A stretch of DNA of 64,000 nucleotides. Origin: Alcaligenes pakistanensis. GTDB lineage: Bacteria > Pseudomonadota > Gammaproteobacteria > Burkholderiales > Burkholderiaceae_B. How positions within the stretch are numbered: position 1 is the stretch's first letter; each line of letters starts with the position of its first letter. The DNA is taken from the NCBI RefSeq assembly GCF_014652815.1, contig NZ_BMZN01000004.1, forward strand, positions 127,137 to 191,136. Reading direction: 5' to 3'. This document shows positions 45,501-53,895 of this stretch, piece after piece. The position numbers and the translations under genes were made by a program. The notes beneath the pieces are model-generated. The model made no database searches, was not told the DNA's origin, and saw only the letters and a list, made by a program, of their open reading frames with translations.

Positions 45501-46349
45501 CTAGAGCCACTCCTGCCAGACGGGTTTCAAGCCCGAGGGCAAAGGCGGCAAACCGCCCAAATCCACTCGCCCTTCTTTAGGGCCATGAAAATCCGAGCCA
45601 CAGGACACTTCAAAACCATAGCTGCGCGCCACTTGGGCGTAGACGCTGTATTCCTGCGGAGAGTGACTGCCTGTCAATACCTCAATGCCCACACCCCCCA
45701 ATTCCAGGAACTGGGTGTACAAAACATGGCTGCGGGTTTCGTCCAGCTCGTAACGGCCGGGGTGGGCAATGATTGCTTTGCCGCCCGCATCCCGTATCCA
45801 GGTGACGGCCTCTTCCAGGCTCGCCCACACGGTCTCAACCGCAGCCGGTTTACCGTCGGCTAGATAGCGGCGAAACGCCTCGTTCATATCAACGCAATAG
45901 CCTTGCTGAACCAAATAACGAGCAAAGTGAGTACGGCTAATCAGTTCAGGGTTGGCCGCAAAAGGTACGGCACCTTCATAGGCATTGGGAAAACCCAGTT
46001 CTGCCAGGCGCTCGCCCATTAAACGGGCTCGCTGCCCGCGACCCGCACGAATATCATGCAAAGCACGGCACAGGGCAGGATGCTCCGGATCGATACCCAG
46101 ACCCACAATATGGACAGTTTTATTCGCCCAGGTGACCGAGATTTCCACCCCGTCCACAAAGCGCATGCCCAGCTCCTGAGCATGTTGGCGTGCCAGCTTC
46201 AGGCCACCTACCTCGTCATGGTCCGTCAAAGCCCACAGTTGCACGCCATTAGCATGCGCACGCTGGGCCAGTTCCGCGGGACTCAACACGCCATCTGAGT
46301 AAATGGAATGGCAATGCAAATCAACGGGTAAACGGGCCTGAACACTCAT
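45501..46349 (-). CDS. PHP-domain phosphoesterase (RNase AM / TrpH-YciV family)
   Basis: A 282-residue PHP protein. Metal-binding motifs appear in order: DLHCHSIYSDGVLSPAELAQRAHANG, WALTDHDEVGG, VDGVEISVTW, AIIAHPGRYELD and VSCGSDFHGP. The length and motif spacing fit the family of E. coli YciV (RNase AM), a 5'-3' exonuclease that matures rRNA 5' ends and degrades short oligonucleotides. It sits 6 bp behind an alpha/beta-hydrolase gene and 16 bp before greB, so these genes are cotranscribed. Confidence 0.9.
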   Translation of the reverse strand: MSVQARLPVDLHCHSIYSDGVLSPAELAQRAHANGVQLWALTDHDEVGGLKLARQHAQELGMRFVDGVEISVTWANKTVHIVGLGIDPEHPALCRALHDIRAGRGQRARLMGERLAELGFPNAYEGAVPFAANPELISRTHFARYLVQQGYCVDMNEAFRRYLADGKPAAVETVWASLEEAVTWIRDAGGKAIIAHPGRYELDETRSHVLYTQFLELGGVGIEVLTGSHSPQEYSVYAQVARSYGFEVSCGSDFHGPKEGRVDLGGLPPLPSGLKPVWQEWL

Positions 46350-46355
46350 AGGGGG

Positions 46356-47291
46356 CTATCCAGCTAAAAAATAGTCGATGTGGTCAATTTGTTCGGCATT
46401 GCGCAGCATGGGCGCATGTCCTACCTTTGGAATCGTCACCAACTGCGAGTTGGGGTGGCGCTGCAACATTTCCTGAACGACGTCGGGAGTCAGAAGATCA
46501 GACTCCTGACCACGCACAATCAAGACTTTGTCTGGCAAGCCTTCGTAAGCCCCCCACAACAAAGCCTGAGCCGCTTCCAGATCTACATCCGCCTGCTGGG
46601 CAAAGGCCTGCGACAGGCGCAAATCGTAATGTCGACGCCACTTGCCTTCGTGCTCTACAAACACATGGCGGGATATATCGGTCCACTCCTCGGAGGAATG
46701 CTCACCAAACGAAGCCGAGACCGAGCGTACGTAATCCACTGCCTGCTCGAAGGTATCAAATAGCACGGACTGACCGACGTACTGACTGATACGTTGCAAA
46801 CCCGTCATATCCAGAGCGGGGCCTACATCGTTCAGAACGACACGCCCCAAAGGCAGTTGCAACGGTGCCGATGGCAAGCCTGGACCGGGGCGAGCAGGAC
46901 GCAGCAGCGCCGACATGGCTTGCGCCCCCTGCAATCCCAAAGCAATCAAACCACCCATGGAAGTCCCCACCCAATCCAATCGGGCTGGCTTCAAGCGGGC
47001 AATCAGCACCAGCATATCGGCTACATATTGGGGGATGGCGTAAGCAGCCGGATCAATCAGCCAGTCAGAGCGGCCGCGCCCGACGATATCGGGGGCCACT
47101 ACGCGGTAGCGCTTGGATAGGCGCTGGGCTAATTGATCAAAATCCCGGCCAGTACGCGTCAAACCATGCACGCACATCAAGACCTGGTCGTTATTGGGAT
47201 CGCCCCACTCCCAGTACGCCATGCGGTGCGTGCCCGAAGCACTGGCACACATCACCCAATTAAGGCGCGGATCCTGAAGATCAGTTGTCAT
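46356..47291 (-). CDS. Alpha/beta-fold hydrolase
   Basis: A 311-residue hydrolase. VLMCVHGLTRTGRDFDQLAQRLSKRYRVVAPDIVGRGRSDWL holds the oxyanion loop (about residues 37-80). The nucleophile is in LDWVGTSMGGLIALGLQG. The acid is likely in VRGQESDLLTPDV and the base in PKVGHAPMLRN. The sequence resembles meta-fission or ester hydrolases. It lies between comEC and the PHP gene in a minus-strand operon. No substrate can be named. Confidence 0.88.
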   Translation of the reverse strand: MTTDLQDPRLNWVMCASASGTHRMAYWEWGDPNNDQVLMCVHGLTRTGRDFDQLAQRLSKRYRVVAPDIVGRGRSDWLIDPAAYAIPQYVADMLVLIARLKPARLDWVGTSMGGLIALGLQGAQAMSALLRPARPGPGLPSAPLQLPLGRVVLNDVGPALDMTGLQRISQYVGQSVLFDTFEQAVDYVRSVSASFGEHSSEEWTDISRHVFVEHEGKWRRHYDLRLSQAFAQQADVDLEAAQALLWGAYEGLPDKVLIVRGQESDLLTPDVVQEMLQRHPNSQLVTIPKVGHAPMLRNAEQIDHIDYFLAG

Positions 47292-47373
47292 GAACGCTCA
47301 GACCAGAATTTGACAAATAAAGGAGCATTGTAGCCCAGCCGAGGGGCTTTACTATGCCGTTTCTGTCCTGCCG

Positions 47374-49839
47374 TCAGGGTGGCGCTGGTGACTGCCAGTA
47401 GCGGGCGTATCGGTCCCGCTCGCCAAAGTAATACAGGGCCGAAGGACGCGACTCAACCGTCAACGCACCCCATTGGTCTGTGCGTAGAAACAAAGCACCG
47501 GAGCGCTCCCACCGTGCCTGGACAACAGCATGAGGATGGCTAAAGCGGTTCCACCAGCCTAATTGCGCAATTGCCAGTCCAGCCTGCATGCGTTTCACAA
47601 AGTGAGCCCCCGAGGAAGTCCGCGAGCCATGATGCCCGACCACAACAACATCCACTGCCTCCAGACCTGCCGCCAGCATGGCCTGCTCTTGGGCCACCCC
47701 TGCGTCGCCCAAGAGTAAAGCACTGTGCCGCGCGCCTTGAACCTCCAGCACACAGCTGATGGCGTTTTTGTCTTCCTGGCTGCCATAGGCGGCTTTAAAA
47801 CTGGCCTCATCTGCTGGCGGCCACCAGAAACGAAAACGCACACCGTCCACCTCCCAGCTCACCTCATGCTGGCAGCGCAACGCCTGTTCCGGGCGAACCG
47901 TGGAGCCGGACATGACTCCCAGTAGACGCTCTTCGCGGTTCAAATGCGCATCCAGATCAAAGCTGCTGTACGAGCGGCTAATGGGAACGGCCTGCAAAAC
48001 ACTGCGAGTTCCACCCACATGGTCCATATCGGCATGAGATAGCACCAAGGTATCTACACGGCCTATTCCTTTGGCTTTCAGCCAAGGCGCAATGCTGCGC
48101 TTACCTTCGTCCGAATCGGGGCCATAGCGGTTTCCCACGTCAAACAAAAGCACTTGGCTGCGGGTGCGCAGCACCACGGCGCTACCCTGCCCAATATCCA
48201 GGGCAAACAGGTCCCAGTCCCCTTCCTGCAATAAAGGGGGACGTAGCGCCAGCGCAGGTATCAGAAGTGACAAGCCACTTAAGCGTGACATAAATCCTTT
48301 CGGCAAAAGCATCAGTAACACACCCAGCAACGCCAGCACGGTCCAAGCCCAATGCTGCGCTGGCACAGGCACGCTGGCTAAACTGCGCTCTGCTAGCCAG
48401 ACAGTGGGTTGCATCGTCAAATCCAGAACCGCATGGGCGACCTGGGCCACACGCTCACACCACTCTGGCGGCGCTTGTATTGCCACCAAAATCAGCAACG
48501 CCAGCACCAATGGCGTAACCACAGAGCCGATCAACGTGATGGCGTAAGCATTGGCTGGTAAAGAAGCCAGGGATATCTCGTGAAATAGCGGAGCCAAAGC
48601 GGGCAGCAAAGCCAAGGTAATCAACACTTGCAGCTGAATCGCAAACCAAATTCGTCGACCCCAGCGCTGCCACATGGAACCTGCCGACGGTACTTGCCCC
48701 ATCAGATGAGCAAAAGCAAACAAGACGGACACGGCGGCAAAGGAGAGATAAAAACCCGTTGTCAGCCCCGCCCAAGGATCGTGTAAAACCACAACGAACG
48801 CTGCGATCAATAAAATCCGGCTAGCGCCCAAATGCAAACCGCGAATGCGACACAGCCCTACCACCAGTAGCATCAAAAAAGTACGTTGGGCGGGAACGCC
48901 CCAACCGGCAATGACGCAATATGCGCCCGCCCCTGCAATGCCGATCCAAGTAGCCGCAACTTGAGCTGGAATCTGTTCGGCCAATGCCCAGCGTCGCCAA
49001 CGAACACGCCGCCAGCACCAAGACACTAAACCGGCTAGCAAGACCGCTAGGAACGTAACGTGAGTACCGCTGATGGACACCAGATGCGTCAAGCCGCTAC
49101 GGTTAAAGGTCACCCAATCGGGTGCAGCTATGCTGGCTTGATCGCCCAAGGACAAAGCCAGCATCACCCCTCCCCAGCGCCGCTCTTGCACATAGGGCAT
49201 CAATGCTGCTCGCAAAGAGTGACGCAGGCGCTCGGTCCAAGTGGCCCAGGAATGAGCTGGGTCGAACTCCATCTCTTGGGGCTGGCCCCGCACGCTCCCC
49301 ACTGCCCGCCAGCCCTGAGTGATGGCATGCCGCTCAGCATCAAAGCCGTGCGGATTGCGTGCTCCTTGAGGTGGCCGGACTAATAAAGACATACGCCAGC
49401 GCTGACCAGGCATCAGCTCCGGAAAATGTTGGATAGCAGGCTCGCGGTACAGGGAATGACGTTGGGTAGCGGTCCAGCGCACCAGAACTTGCTCAGGTAA
49501 ACCGGGCGGCTGGGAGCTAAGGACTCTTGCTTGAAACTGCCTGTAGGCTGGCCCCATGTGCACCAAAGACTGGATTTCCAGTTCCACACGGCTGACTTTA
49601 TTAATATCAGCAGCAGGCACAGCTTGGCTCAATCTGTCTTGTATATGCCAGACGCTATAGCTTGACCCTAAACACGCCAAGACCAGCGCATAGCCCAGAG
49701 GGAAGCGAAGAGCCAGCAGCAAGGCCAGCAAAATAGCCACCAGCCAAATCCAGACAGGCAGATTTAGATAAGACGGTGCCAGGAAATGAGTAAAGGTGGC
49801 TGCAGCCACAAAGGCGGCCAAACAGGCGCGTCCTATCAT
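47374..49839 (-). CDS. comEC: DNA internalisation protein ComEC/Rec2
   Basis: An 821-residue membrane protein that passes single-stranded DNA across the inner membrane during natural transformation. The N-terminal helices and DUF4131 region come first. The competence domain is centred on LRAALMPYVQERRWGGVMLALSLGDQASI and GLTHLVSISGTHVTFLAVLLAGL (about residues 215-270). The C-terminal metallo-beta-lactamase-like domain shows ALDIGQGSAVVLRT, LLFDVGNRYGPDSDEGKR, LVLSHADMDHVGGTRSVL and VVVGHHGSRTSSGAHF. I start it at ATG 49839, which overlaps the stop of an upstream 6-codon ORF with a strong ribosome site; an in-frame TTG at 49872 is the alternative. Confidence 0.93.
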   Translation of the reverse strand: MIGRACLAAFVAAATFTHFLAPSYLNLPVWIWLVAILLALLLALRFPLGYALVLACLGSSYSVWHIQDRLSQAVPAADINKVSRVELEIQSLVHMGPAYRQFQARVLSSQPPGLPEQVLVRWTATQRHSLYREPAIQHFPELMPGQRWRMSLLVRPPQGARNPHGFDAERHAITQGWRAVGSVRGQPQEMEFDPAHSWATWTERLRHSLRAALMPYVQERRWGGVMLALSLGDQASIAAPDWVTFNRSGLTHLVSISGTHVTFLAVLLAGLVSWCWRRVRWRRWALAEQIPAQVAATWIGIAGAGAYCVIAGWGVPAQRTFLMLLVVGLCRIRGLHLGASRILLIAAFVVVLHDPWAGLTTGFYLSFAAVSVLFAFAHLMGQVPSAGSMWQRWGRRIWFAIQLQVLITLALLPALAPLFHEISLASLPANAYAITLIGSVVTPLVLALLILVAIQAPPEWCERVAQVAHAVLDLTMQPTVWLAERSLASVPVPAQHWAWTVLALLGVLLMLLPKGFMSRLSGLSLLIPALALRPPLLQEGDWDLFALDIGQGSAVVLRTRSQVLLFDVGNRYGPDSDEGKRSIAPWLKAKGIGRVDTLVLSHADMDHVGGTRSVLQAVPISRSYSSFDLDAHLNREERLLGVMSGSTVRPEQALRCQHEVSWEVDGVRFRFWWPPADEASFKAAYGSQEDKNAISCVLEVQGARHSALLLGDAGVAQEQAMLAAGLEAVDVVVVGHHGSRTSSGAHFVKRMQAGLAIAQLGWWNRFSHPHAVVQARWERSGALFLRTDQWGALTVESRPSALYYFGERDRYARYWQSPAPP

Positions 49840-49856
49840 GAGCTCTGCCCTGTCAT
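49836..49856 (-). CDS. Six-codon mini-ORF coupled to comEC
   Basis: GGAGGT (49866-49861 on the minus strand) stands 4 nt before ATG 49856, followed by codons for MTGQSS and a TGA that overlaps the comEC ATG as ATGA. comEC itself lacks a good ribosome site, so ribosomes ending this mini-ORF could restart on comEC. The ribosome site and overlap are seen; the coupling is inferred. Confidence 0.5.
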   Translation of the reverse strand: MTGQSS

Positions 49857-50012
49857 CGTGACCTCCACGCAAATCTCTAGCGTAGAGGTTCAGGCAGTGT
49901 CAGCTGGCTAGTTCAGGCTGGTTTTGTCGACCTCGGCTCATACCTAAGGAGAAATACACTCCGTTCACTGAGAGGATAAAAACAAGGCTCAAAGACAATA
50001 GCGGCGATGAAC

Positions 50013-50846
50013 TTAATACCCCTGAACGGACAAAAACGCATCCAATCTAGGTAAGACCCGGCGGGCTGTTGCTCCGGTCCGGGCAATGACATCCGCCACT
50101 TCCATGCCGCGCAATTCAGCCAAACTTTCCGCAATCCCTTTTACTTCAGCCGGTTCATTGCGAACCGACGCCAACGGGGTCCCCGGCTTTACCAGCCAGG
50201 ACGGGGCCAAATCCGGTGCGTCCGTCTCCAGCACGATATCGTCCAGACTCATGTCCTGTGCCAGACGACGAATCTGTTTGGCGCGAGCAAAGGTCATGGC
50301 CCCGCCAAAACCCAGCGCACAGCCCTGTCGCACAAACATCTGTGCCTGCTGCTCGCTGCCATTAAAAGCATGGGCAATTCCACCAACATCAGGAAACTGC
50401 CGCAGATATTTCAGCACCCGATCTTGAGAACGGCGCACATGCAAGAGCACGGGCAAGCCATAGCGCTGCGCCAACGACAACTGGGCTTCATACAGCCACT
50501 CCTGATGACGACTGGCTGCTTCTGTTTTCAGTGCAGGAACAAAATAGTCCAGACCGATTTCACCCAAAGCAACAAAGCGTGGATCATCCAGACGACGCTG
50601 GATTTCTTGTTCCAGAGCCTCTAAATCTTCAGCACCGGCTTGGGGAGAGAACAAGGGGTGAATACCCAAGGCATAAACACCGCCAGTTGCTGCCAGCGCT
50701 GTCTCTCGAGCTGCTTGAAAGTCGAATACGCCTACAGAGGGCACCACAATCGAACGCAACCCTGCTAGACGGGCGCGTTCAATGACCTGCTCACGATCTT
50801 GAGCAAACTCGGGGGCATCCAGGTGACAGTGCGTATCGATAAGCAT
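50013..50846 (-). CDS. TatD-family metal-dependent deoxyribonuclease
   Basis: A 277-residue enzyme of the TatD group. ATG 50846 has GGGGAG 8 nt upstream; a GTG five codons earlier is less likely. Metal ligands appear in LIDTHCHLDAPEFAQD (HxH), VALGEIGLDYFVPALK (Glu), PVLLHVRRSQDRVLKYL (His), GGIAHAFNGSEQQA (His) and DIVLETDAPDLAPSW (Asp). Members are 3'-5' DNA exonucleases or deoxyribonucleases linked to repair. It is 78 bp behind lolD and 170 bp before comEC on the same strand. Confidence 0.93.
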   Translation of the reverse strand: MLIDTHCHLDAPEFAQDREQVIERARLAGLRSIVVPSVGVFDFQAARETALAATGGVYALGIHPLFSPQAGAEDLEALEQEIQRRLDDPRFVALGEIGLDYFVPALKTEAASRHQEWLYEAQLSLAQRYGLPVLLHVRRSQDRVLKYLRQFPDVGGIAHAFNGSEQQAQMFVRQGCALGFGGAMTFARAKQIRRLAQDMSLDDIVLETDAPDLAPSWLVKPGTPLASVRNEPAEVKGIAESLAELRGMEVADVIARTGATARRVLPRLDAFLSVQGY

Positions 50847-50924
50847 AGCGAGACTCCCCACAAGAACCAGGCCAGCCCTGCAAGTCGATAGGCGCGGTAC
50901 TGAGGACCGCGCCCCTGCTGGCGA

Positions 50925-51638
50925 TTAAGACCGGCGGTCGGTCTTGATTTCCTGAGTCAGAAAACCCTTATCCATGACTAATTGGCGATGAGCCAAGGAG
51001 GCCAAAGCCTGGTCATGAGTGACGATAACAAAGGCTGTGCCGAACTCTTCATTCACCCGACTTAGCAGCTCGAACATGCCTTCTGCCGTGTAACGGTCCA
51101 GATTCCCGGTAGGTTCGTCTGCCAGCACGCAAGCTGGTCGCGTTACCAAGGCACGCGCCAGAGCAACGCGCTGACGCTCACCACCGGACAACTGCCCCGG
51201 ATAGTGATGCACACGCTGCGACAAGCCCACTTGCTCCAGAATCTGCTGGGCCTGTTCACGCGCATCTTTACGTTTCATACGACGCACAATTAAGGGCATG
51301 GCCACATTATCCAGCGCATCAAACTCGGCCAACAAATGATGGAACTGGTACACAAAGCCCAATACCTTATTGCGCAGCTGACTACGTTCGCTTTCGTTCA
51401 GGCTCTCAGTCTGTGTGCCATTGACTTCGATGCTGCCGGTATTGGGCTTATCCAACAGCCCCAAAGCATGCAGCAAGGTGCTTTTACCCGAACCCGATGC
51501 CCCAATAATGGCCACCATCTCGCCACGGCACACTTCCAGATTGACCCCGGACAGTACCTGGATACTGTTGCCGCCTTCCTCGTAATGCACGCTGACATCG
51601 CGTGCACGCAACACAGTGGGAGCGATAAGATCAGTCAT
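50925..51638 (-). CDS. lolD: Lipoprotein-releasing ABC transporter ATPase LolD
   Basis: A 237-residue ATPase that drives release of outer-membrane lipoproteins from the inner membrane to LolA. ATG 51638 overlaps the end of lolC by 8 bp; the longer in-frame reading to 51728 runs through lolC and is not real. Walker A is GASGSGKSTLLHALGLLD, the Q loop FVYQFHHLLAEFDALDNVAMPL, the signature LSGGERQRVALARALV and Walker B CVLADEPTGNLD, followed by the H-loop VTHDQALA. The FHHLLAEFDALDNV segment is typical of LolD. Confidence 0.95.
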   Translation of the reverse strand: MTDLIAPTVLRARDVSVHYEEGGNSIQVLSGVNLEVCRGEMVAIIGASGSGKSTLLHALGLLDKPNTGSIEVNGTQTESLNESERSQLRNKVLGFVYQFHHLLAEFDALDNVAMPLIVRRMKRKDAREQAQQILEQVGLSQRVHHYPGQLSGGERQRVALARALVTRPACVLADEPTGNLDRYTAEGMFELLSRVNEEFGTAFVIVTHDQALASLAHRQLVMDKGFLTQEIKTDRRS

Positions 51639-52905
51639 GACGCAGCACCTGTGCGGGTTGAAGCTTGGAAGCACGCCAGCTTGGATACAGCGTGGCCAGG
51701 AAGGACAGAACCAGAGAAACGATGGCAATCAACACAATGTCGTAGACCTGCGGATTGGAAGGCAGGTCGCTGATGAAGTAAATCTGCTGGGGCAAGAATT
51801 TACGACCCATCAGGTTTTCAATAAAGGGCACGATGACATCGATATTGTAGGCAATCAAGGTGCCCAAACCTACACCCAGCAAGGTACCCACCACACCGAT
51901 CAAAGCACCCTGCACCAAGAAAATACGGGCAATCTCGCTGGGGGTGGCACCAATGGTGCGTAAAATCGCAATGTCTGACTGCTTGTCTTTCACCGCCATC
52001 ACCAAGGAGGACAGTAGGTTGAACGCGGCTACGGCCACAATCAGCGCCAGAATCAAGAACATCATGCGTTTTTCAGTTTGTACGGCGGCAAACCAGGTAC
52101 GGTTATTGGCCGTCCAGTCCGACACCATGACCGTACGCGGCATTTTATTGGCCAGTTCCTGCGCAATCATCGGGGCTTGCTGCATATCTTTGATACGCAA
52201 ACGCACACCACTATTGCCGCTATCCCGGAATACTTTGGCGGCATCTTCCACGTTGACGAAGGCTAGGCTCGCGTCGTATTCGTAATAGCCGGAGGAAAAC
52301 ACACCCGTTACCGTGAACTGACGCATGCGAGGTGAAAAGCCGGCTGGCGAGATGGAACCTTGAGGGGCCATCAGCATCACCGTGTCACCGGTACTGACCC
52401 GCAGCTGGTTAGCCAACTGCTCACCCAACACGATACCAAAGGTACCGGGACGCAGATTTTCCAGCCGCCCCATGACCATTTGCTGGGCCAGCTCGGATAC
52501 CTTGGTTTCGTGGTCGGGCTCAATGCCGCGCACCTGTACCCCCATCAGCTGATTACTCCGCACCAGCATGCCCTGCCCCGCCACATAGGGAGCCGAGCCC
52601 ACAACGGCCGGATTGGTCTGGGCTTTTTGGGCCAGCGCTTGCCAATCATTCAGCACCTGCTGATGGTCTGAATTACGCACAATCAACTCGATATGCGGCA
52701 AAACTGACAACATGCGATCCCGTACCTGGGTCTGAAAACCGTTCATGACGGACAGCACCACAATCAGCGCAGCAACCCCCAGGGCAATCCCTGCCATCGA
52801 GCTGCCCGCAATAAAGGAGACGAAACGGTCTTTTCGTCCCCCACGCCGTTTACGGCCTCGGGCCAGACCGGCATACCGCGCCCCTATCCAAAATTCGTAT
52901 CCCAT
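51631..52905 (-). CDS. lolC: Lipoprotein-releasing ABC transporter permease (LolC/LolE type)
   Basis: A 424-residue permease. ATG 52905 starts MGYEFWIGARYAGLARG, the conserved LolC/E beginning; the in-frame extension to 53157 is antisense to the neighbouring gene and is rejected. The first helix is FIAGSSMAGIALGVAALIVVLSVMNGF (about 42-68), then a ~210-residue periplasmic domain and three more helices near residues 280-300, 320-345 and 385-405. Only one permease gene is present with lolD, as in bacteria that use a single LolC/E-like (LolF) subunit as homodimer. Confidence 0.94.
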   Translation of the reverse strand: MGYEFWIGARYAGLARGRKRRGGRKDRFVSFIAGSSMAGIALGVAALIVVLSVMNGFQTQVRDRMLSVLPHIELIVRNSDHQQVLNDWQALAQKAQTNPAVVGSAPYVAGQGMLVRSNQLMGVQVRGIEPDHETKVSELAQQMVMGRLENLRPGTFGIVLGEQLANQLRVSTGDTVMLMAPQGSISPAGFSPRMRQFTVTGVFSSGYYEYDASLAFVNVEDAAKVFRDSGNSGVRLRIKDMQQAPMIAQELANKMPRTVMVSDWTANNRTWFAAVQTEKRMMFLILALIVAVAAFNLLSSLVMAVKDKQSDIAILRTIGATPSEIARIFLVQGALIGVVGTLLGVGLGTLIAYNIDVIVPFIENLMGRKFLPQQIYFISDLPSNPQVYDIVLIAIVSLVLSFLATLYPSWRASKLQPAQVLRHD

Positions 52906-52947
52906 GCGAGCTGCTATCGCCTCAAAGAAAACACTACAATCGCTGTC

Positions 52948-53895
52948 ATGCAGATCGTAATCAACGGTGCGCTGCCGGAACCGGCCATCGCGCGCGAACT
53001 CATTAAACACTTGGCCCAGACGGCCCCCAACTTGATCCACTTGCTGGCTCAGGGCAAAGGCGCGCTGTCGGTACGCGACCCGGCCGTGGATCTGTGCACG
53101 CCAGCACAATCCTGGCTTTTGCACGCCCATGGCTTTACGGCGCACCAAGCCCAGCATCTTAGCGCAGGTCTGGCCCCTTTGCGGCTACGCCAGTTGAAAC
53201 AAATCCAGTCGCTTGCCGCGGATGAACCCGTCTGGCTGGCGGAGCTGGTTCACATTGCGCCCTCGCGTGAGGGGGCCATGCTTTTACCCAGTGAACAACT
53301 GGCCTTGTCCGAGTCTTACAGCCGCAGCCTGCTGGATGCCATTCGGCCTTACCTGGATGGCACCGGCTTTCAATTTGAGTACCTCAGCCCTGAGCTTTGG
53401 CGCATCACGCCACCGGCTGATTTTACGGTGCAAGCGGCCTCTACAGAGCTGGTCAGCCAAAGCAATTTGAATAATTGGTGGACGCAGGATGTGCAAACAC
53501 GGCCCTGGCGTCGCCTGATTAATGAATTCCAAATGCTGAGTTTTGCGCTGCCCGACAAGCAGGAGCGCCAACAGGCAGGCCTGCCCAATGTAAACAGCTT
53601 GTGGCTATTTGGTGGTGCTACCTGTAATCAACTGGGTCCGGAACCGGCCCAGTTGCGCGTTATTGATGATTTGCAAGACAGCCTGATACGACAAGACTGG
53701 GGCCTTTGGCTGCAACAACTGGCCGAGCTGGATCGCACGGTGCTCGCCCCCCTGGCCGCAGGGCCTGTGCCGGAACTGGTGCTGACAGGACTGGACCGCT
53801 ACGCTCAAGTCGGTCCCTTCCCGCGCCGCATTTGGCCTTTGTCCCTGCTCAAACAAACCTCTAACTGGAGTCAGTGGTGGTCACCCCTATCCTGA
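52948..53895 (+). CDS. Conserved hypothetical protein upstream of recJ
   Basis: A 315-residue soluble protein without signal peptide or membrane helices. It starts 42 bp from the divergent lolC and its end overlaps recJ by 22 bp, so the two are translationally linked. In relatives the same gene sits before recJ and is often labelled as a cofactor-independent phosphoglycerate mutase-like protein; I recall this from annotation practice. The visible motifs LWLFGGATCNQLGPEPAQLRVIDD and the absence of the full metal-ligand set do not allow me to support an enzyme activity. Its coupling to recJ suggests a shared role. Confidence 0.8.
   Translation: MQIVINGALPEPAIARELIKHLAQTAPNLIHLLAQGKGALSVRDPAVDLCTPAQSWLLHAHGFTAHQAQHLSAGLAPLRLRQLKQIQSLAADEPVWLAELVHIAPSREGAMLLPSEQLALSESYSRSLLDAIRPYLDGTGFQFEYLSPELWRITPPADFTVQAASTELVSQSNLNNWWTQDVQTRPWRRLINEFQMLSFALPDKQERQQAGLPNVNSLWLFGGATCNQLGPEPAQLRVIDDLQDSLIRQDWGLWLQQLAELDRTVLAPLAAGPVPELVLTGLDRYAQVGPFPRRIWPLSLLKQTSNWSQWWSPLS

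Noticed and set aside
52906-53157. In-frame N-terminal extension of lolC
   Set aside because: It would run antisense through the start of the conserved gene before recJ, while MGYEFWIGARY at 52905 is the normal family start.
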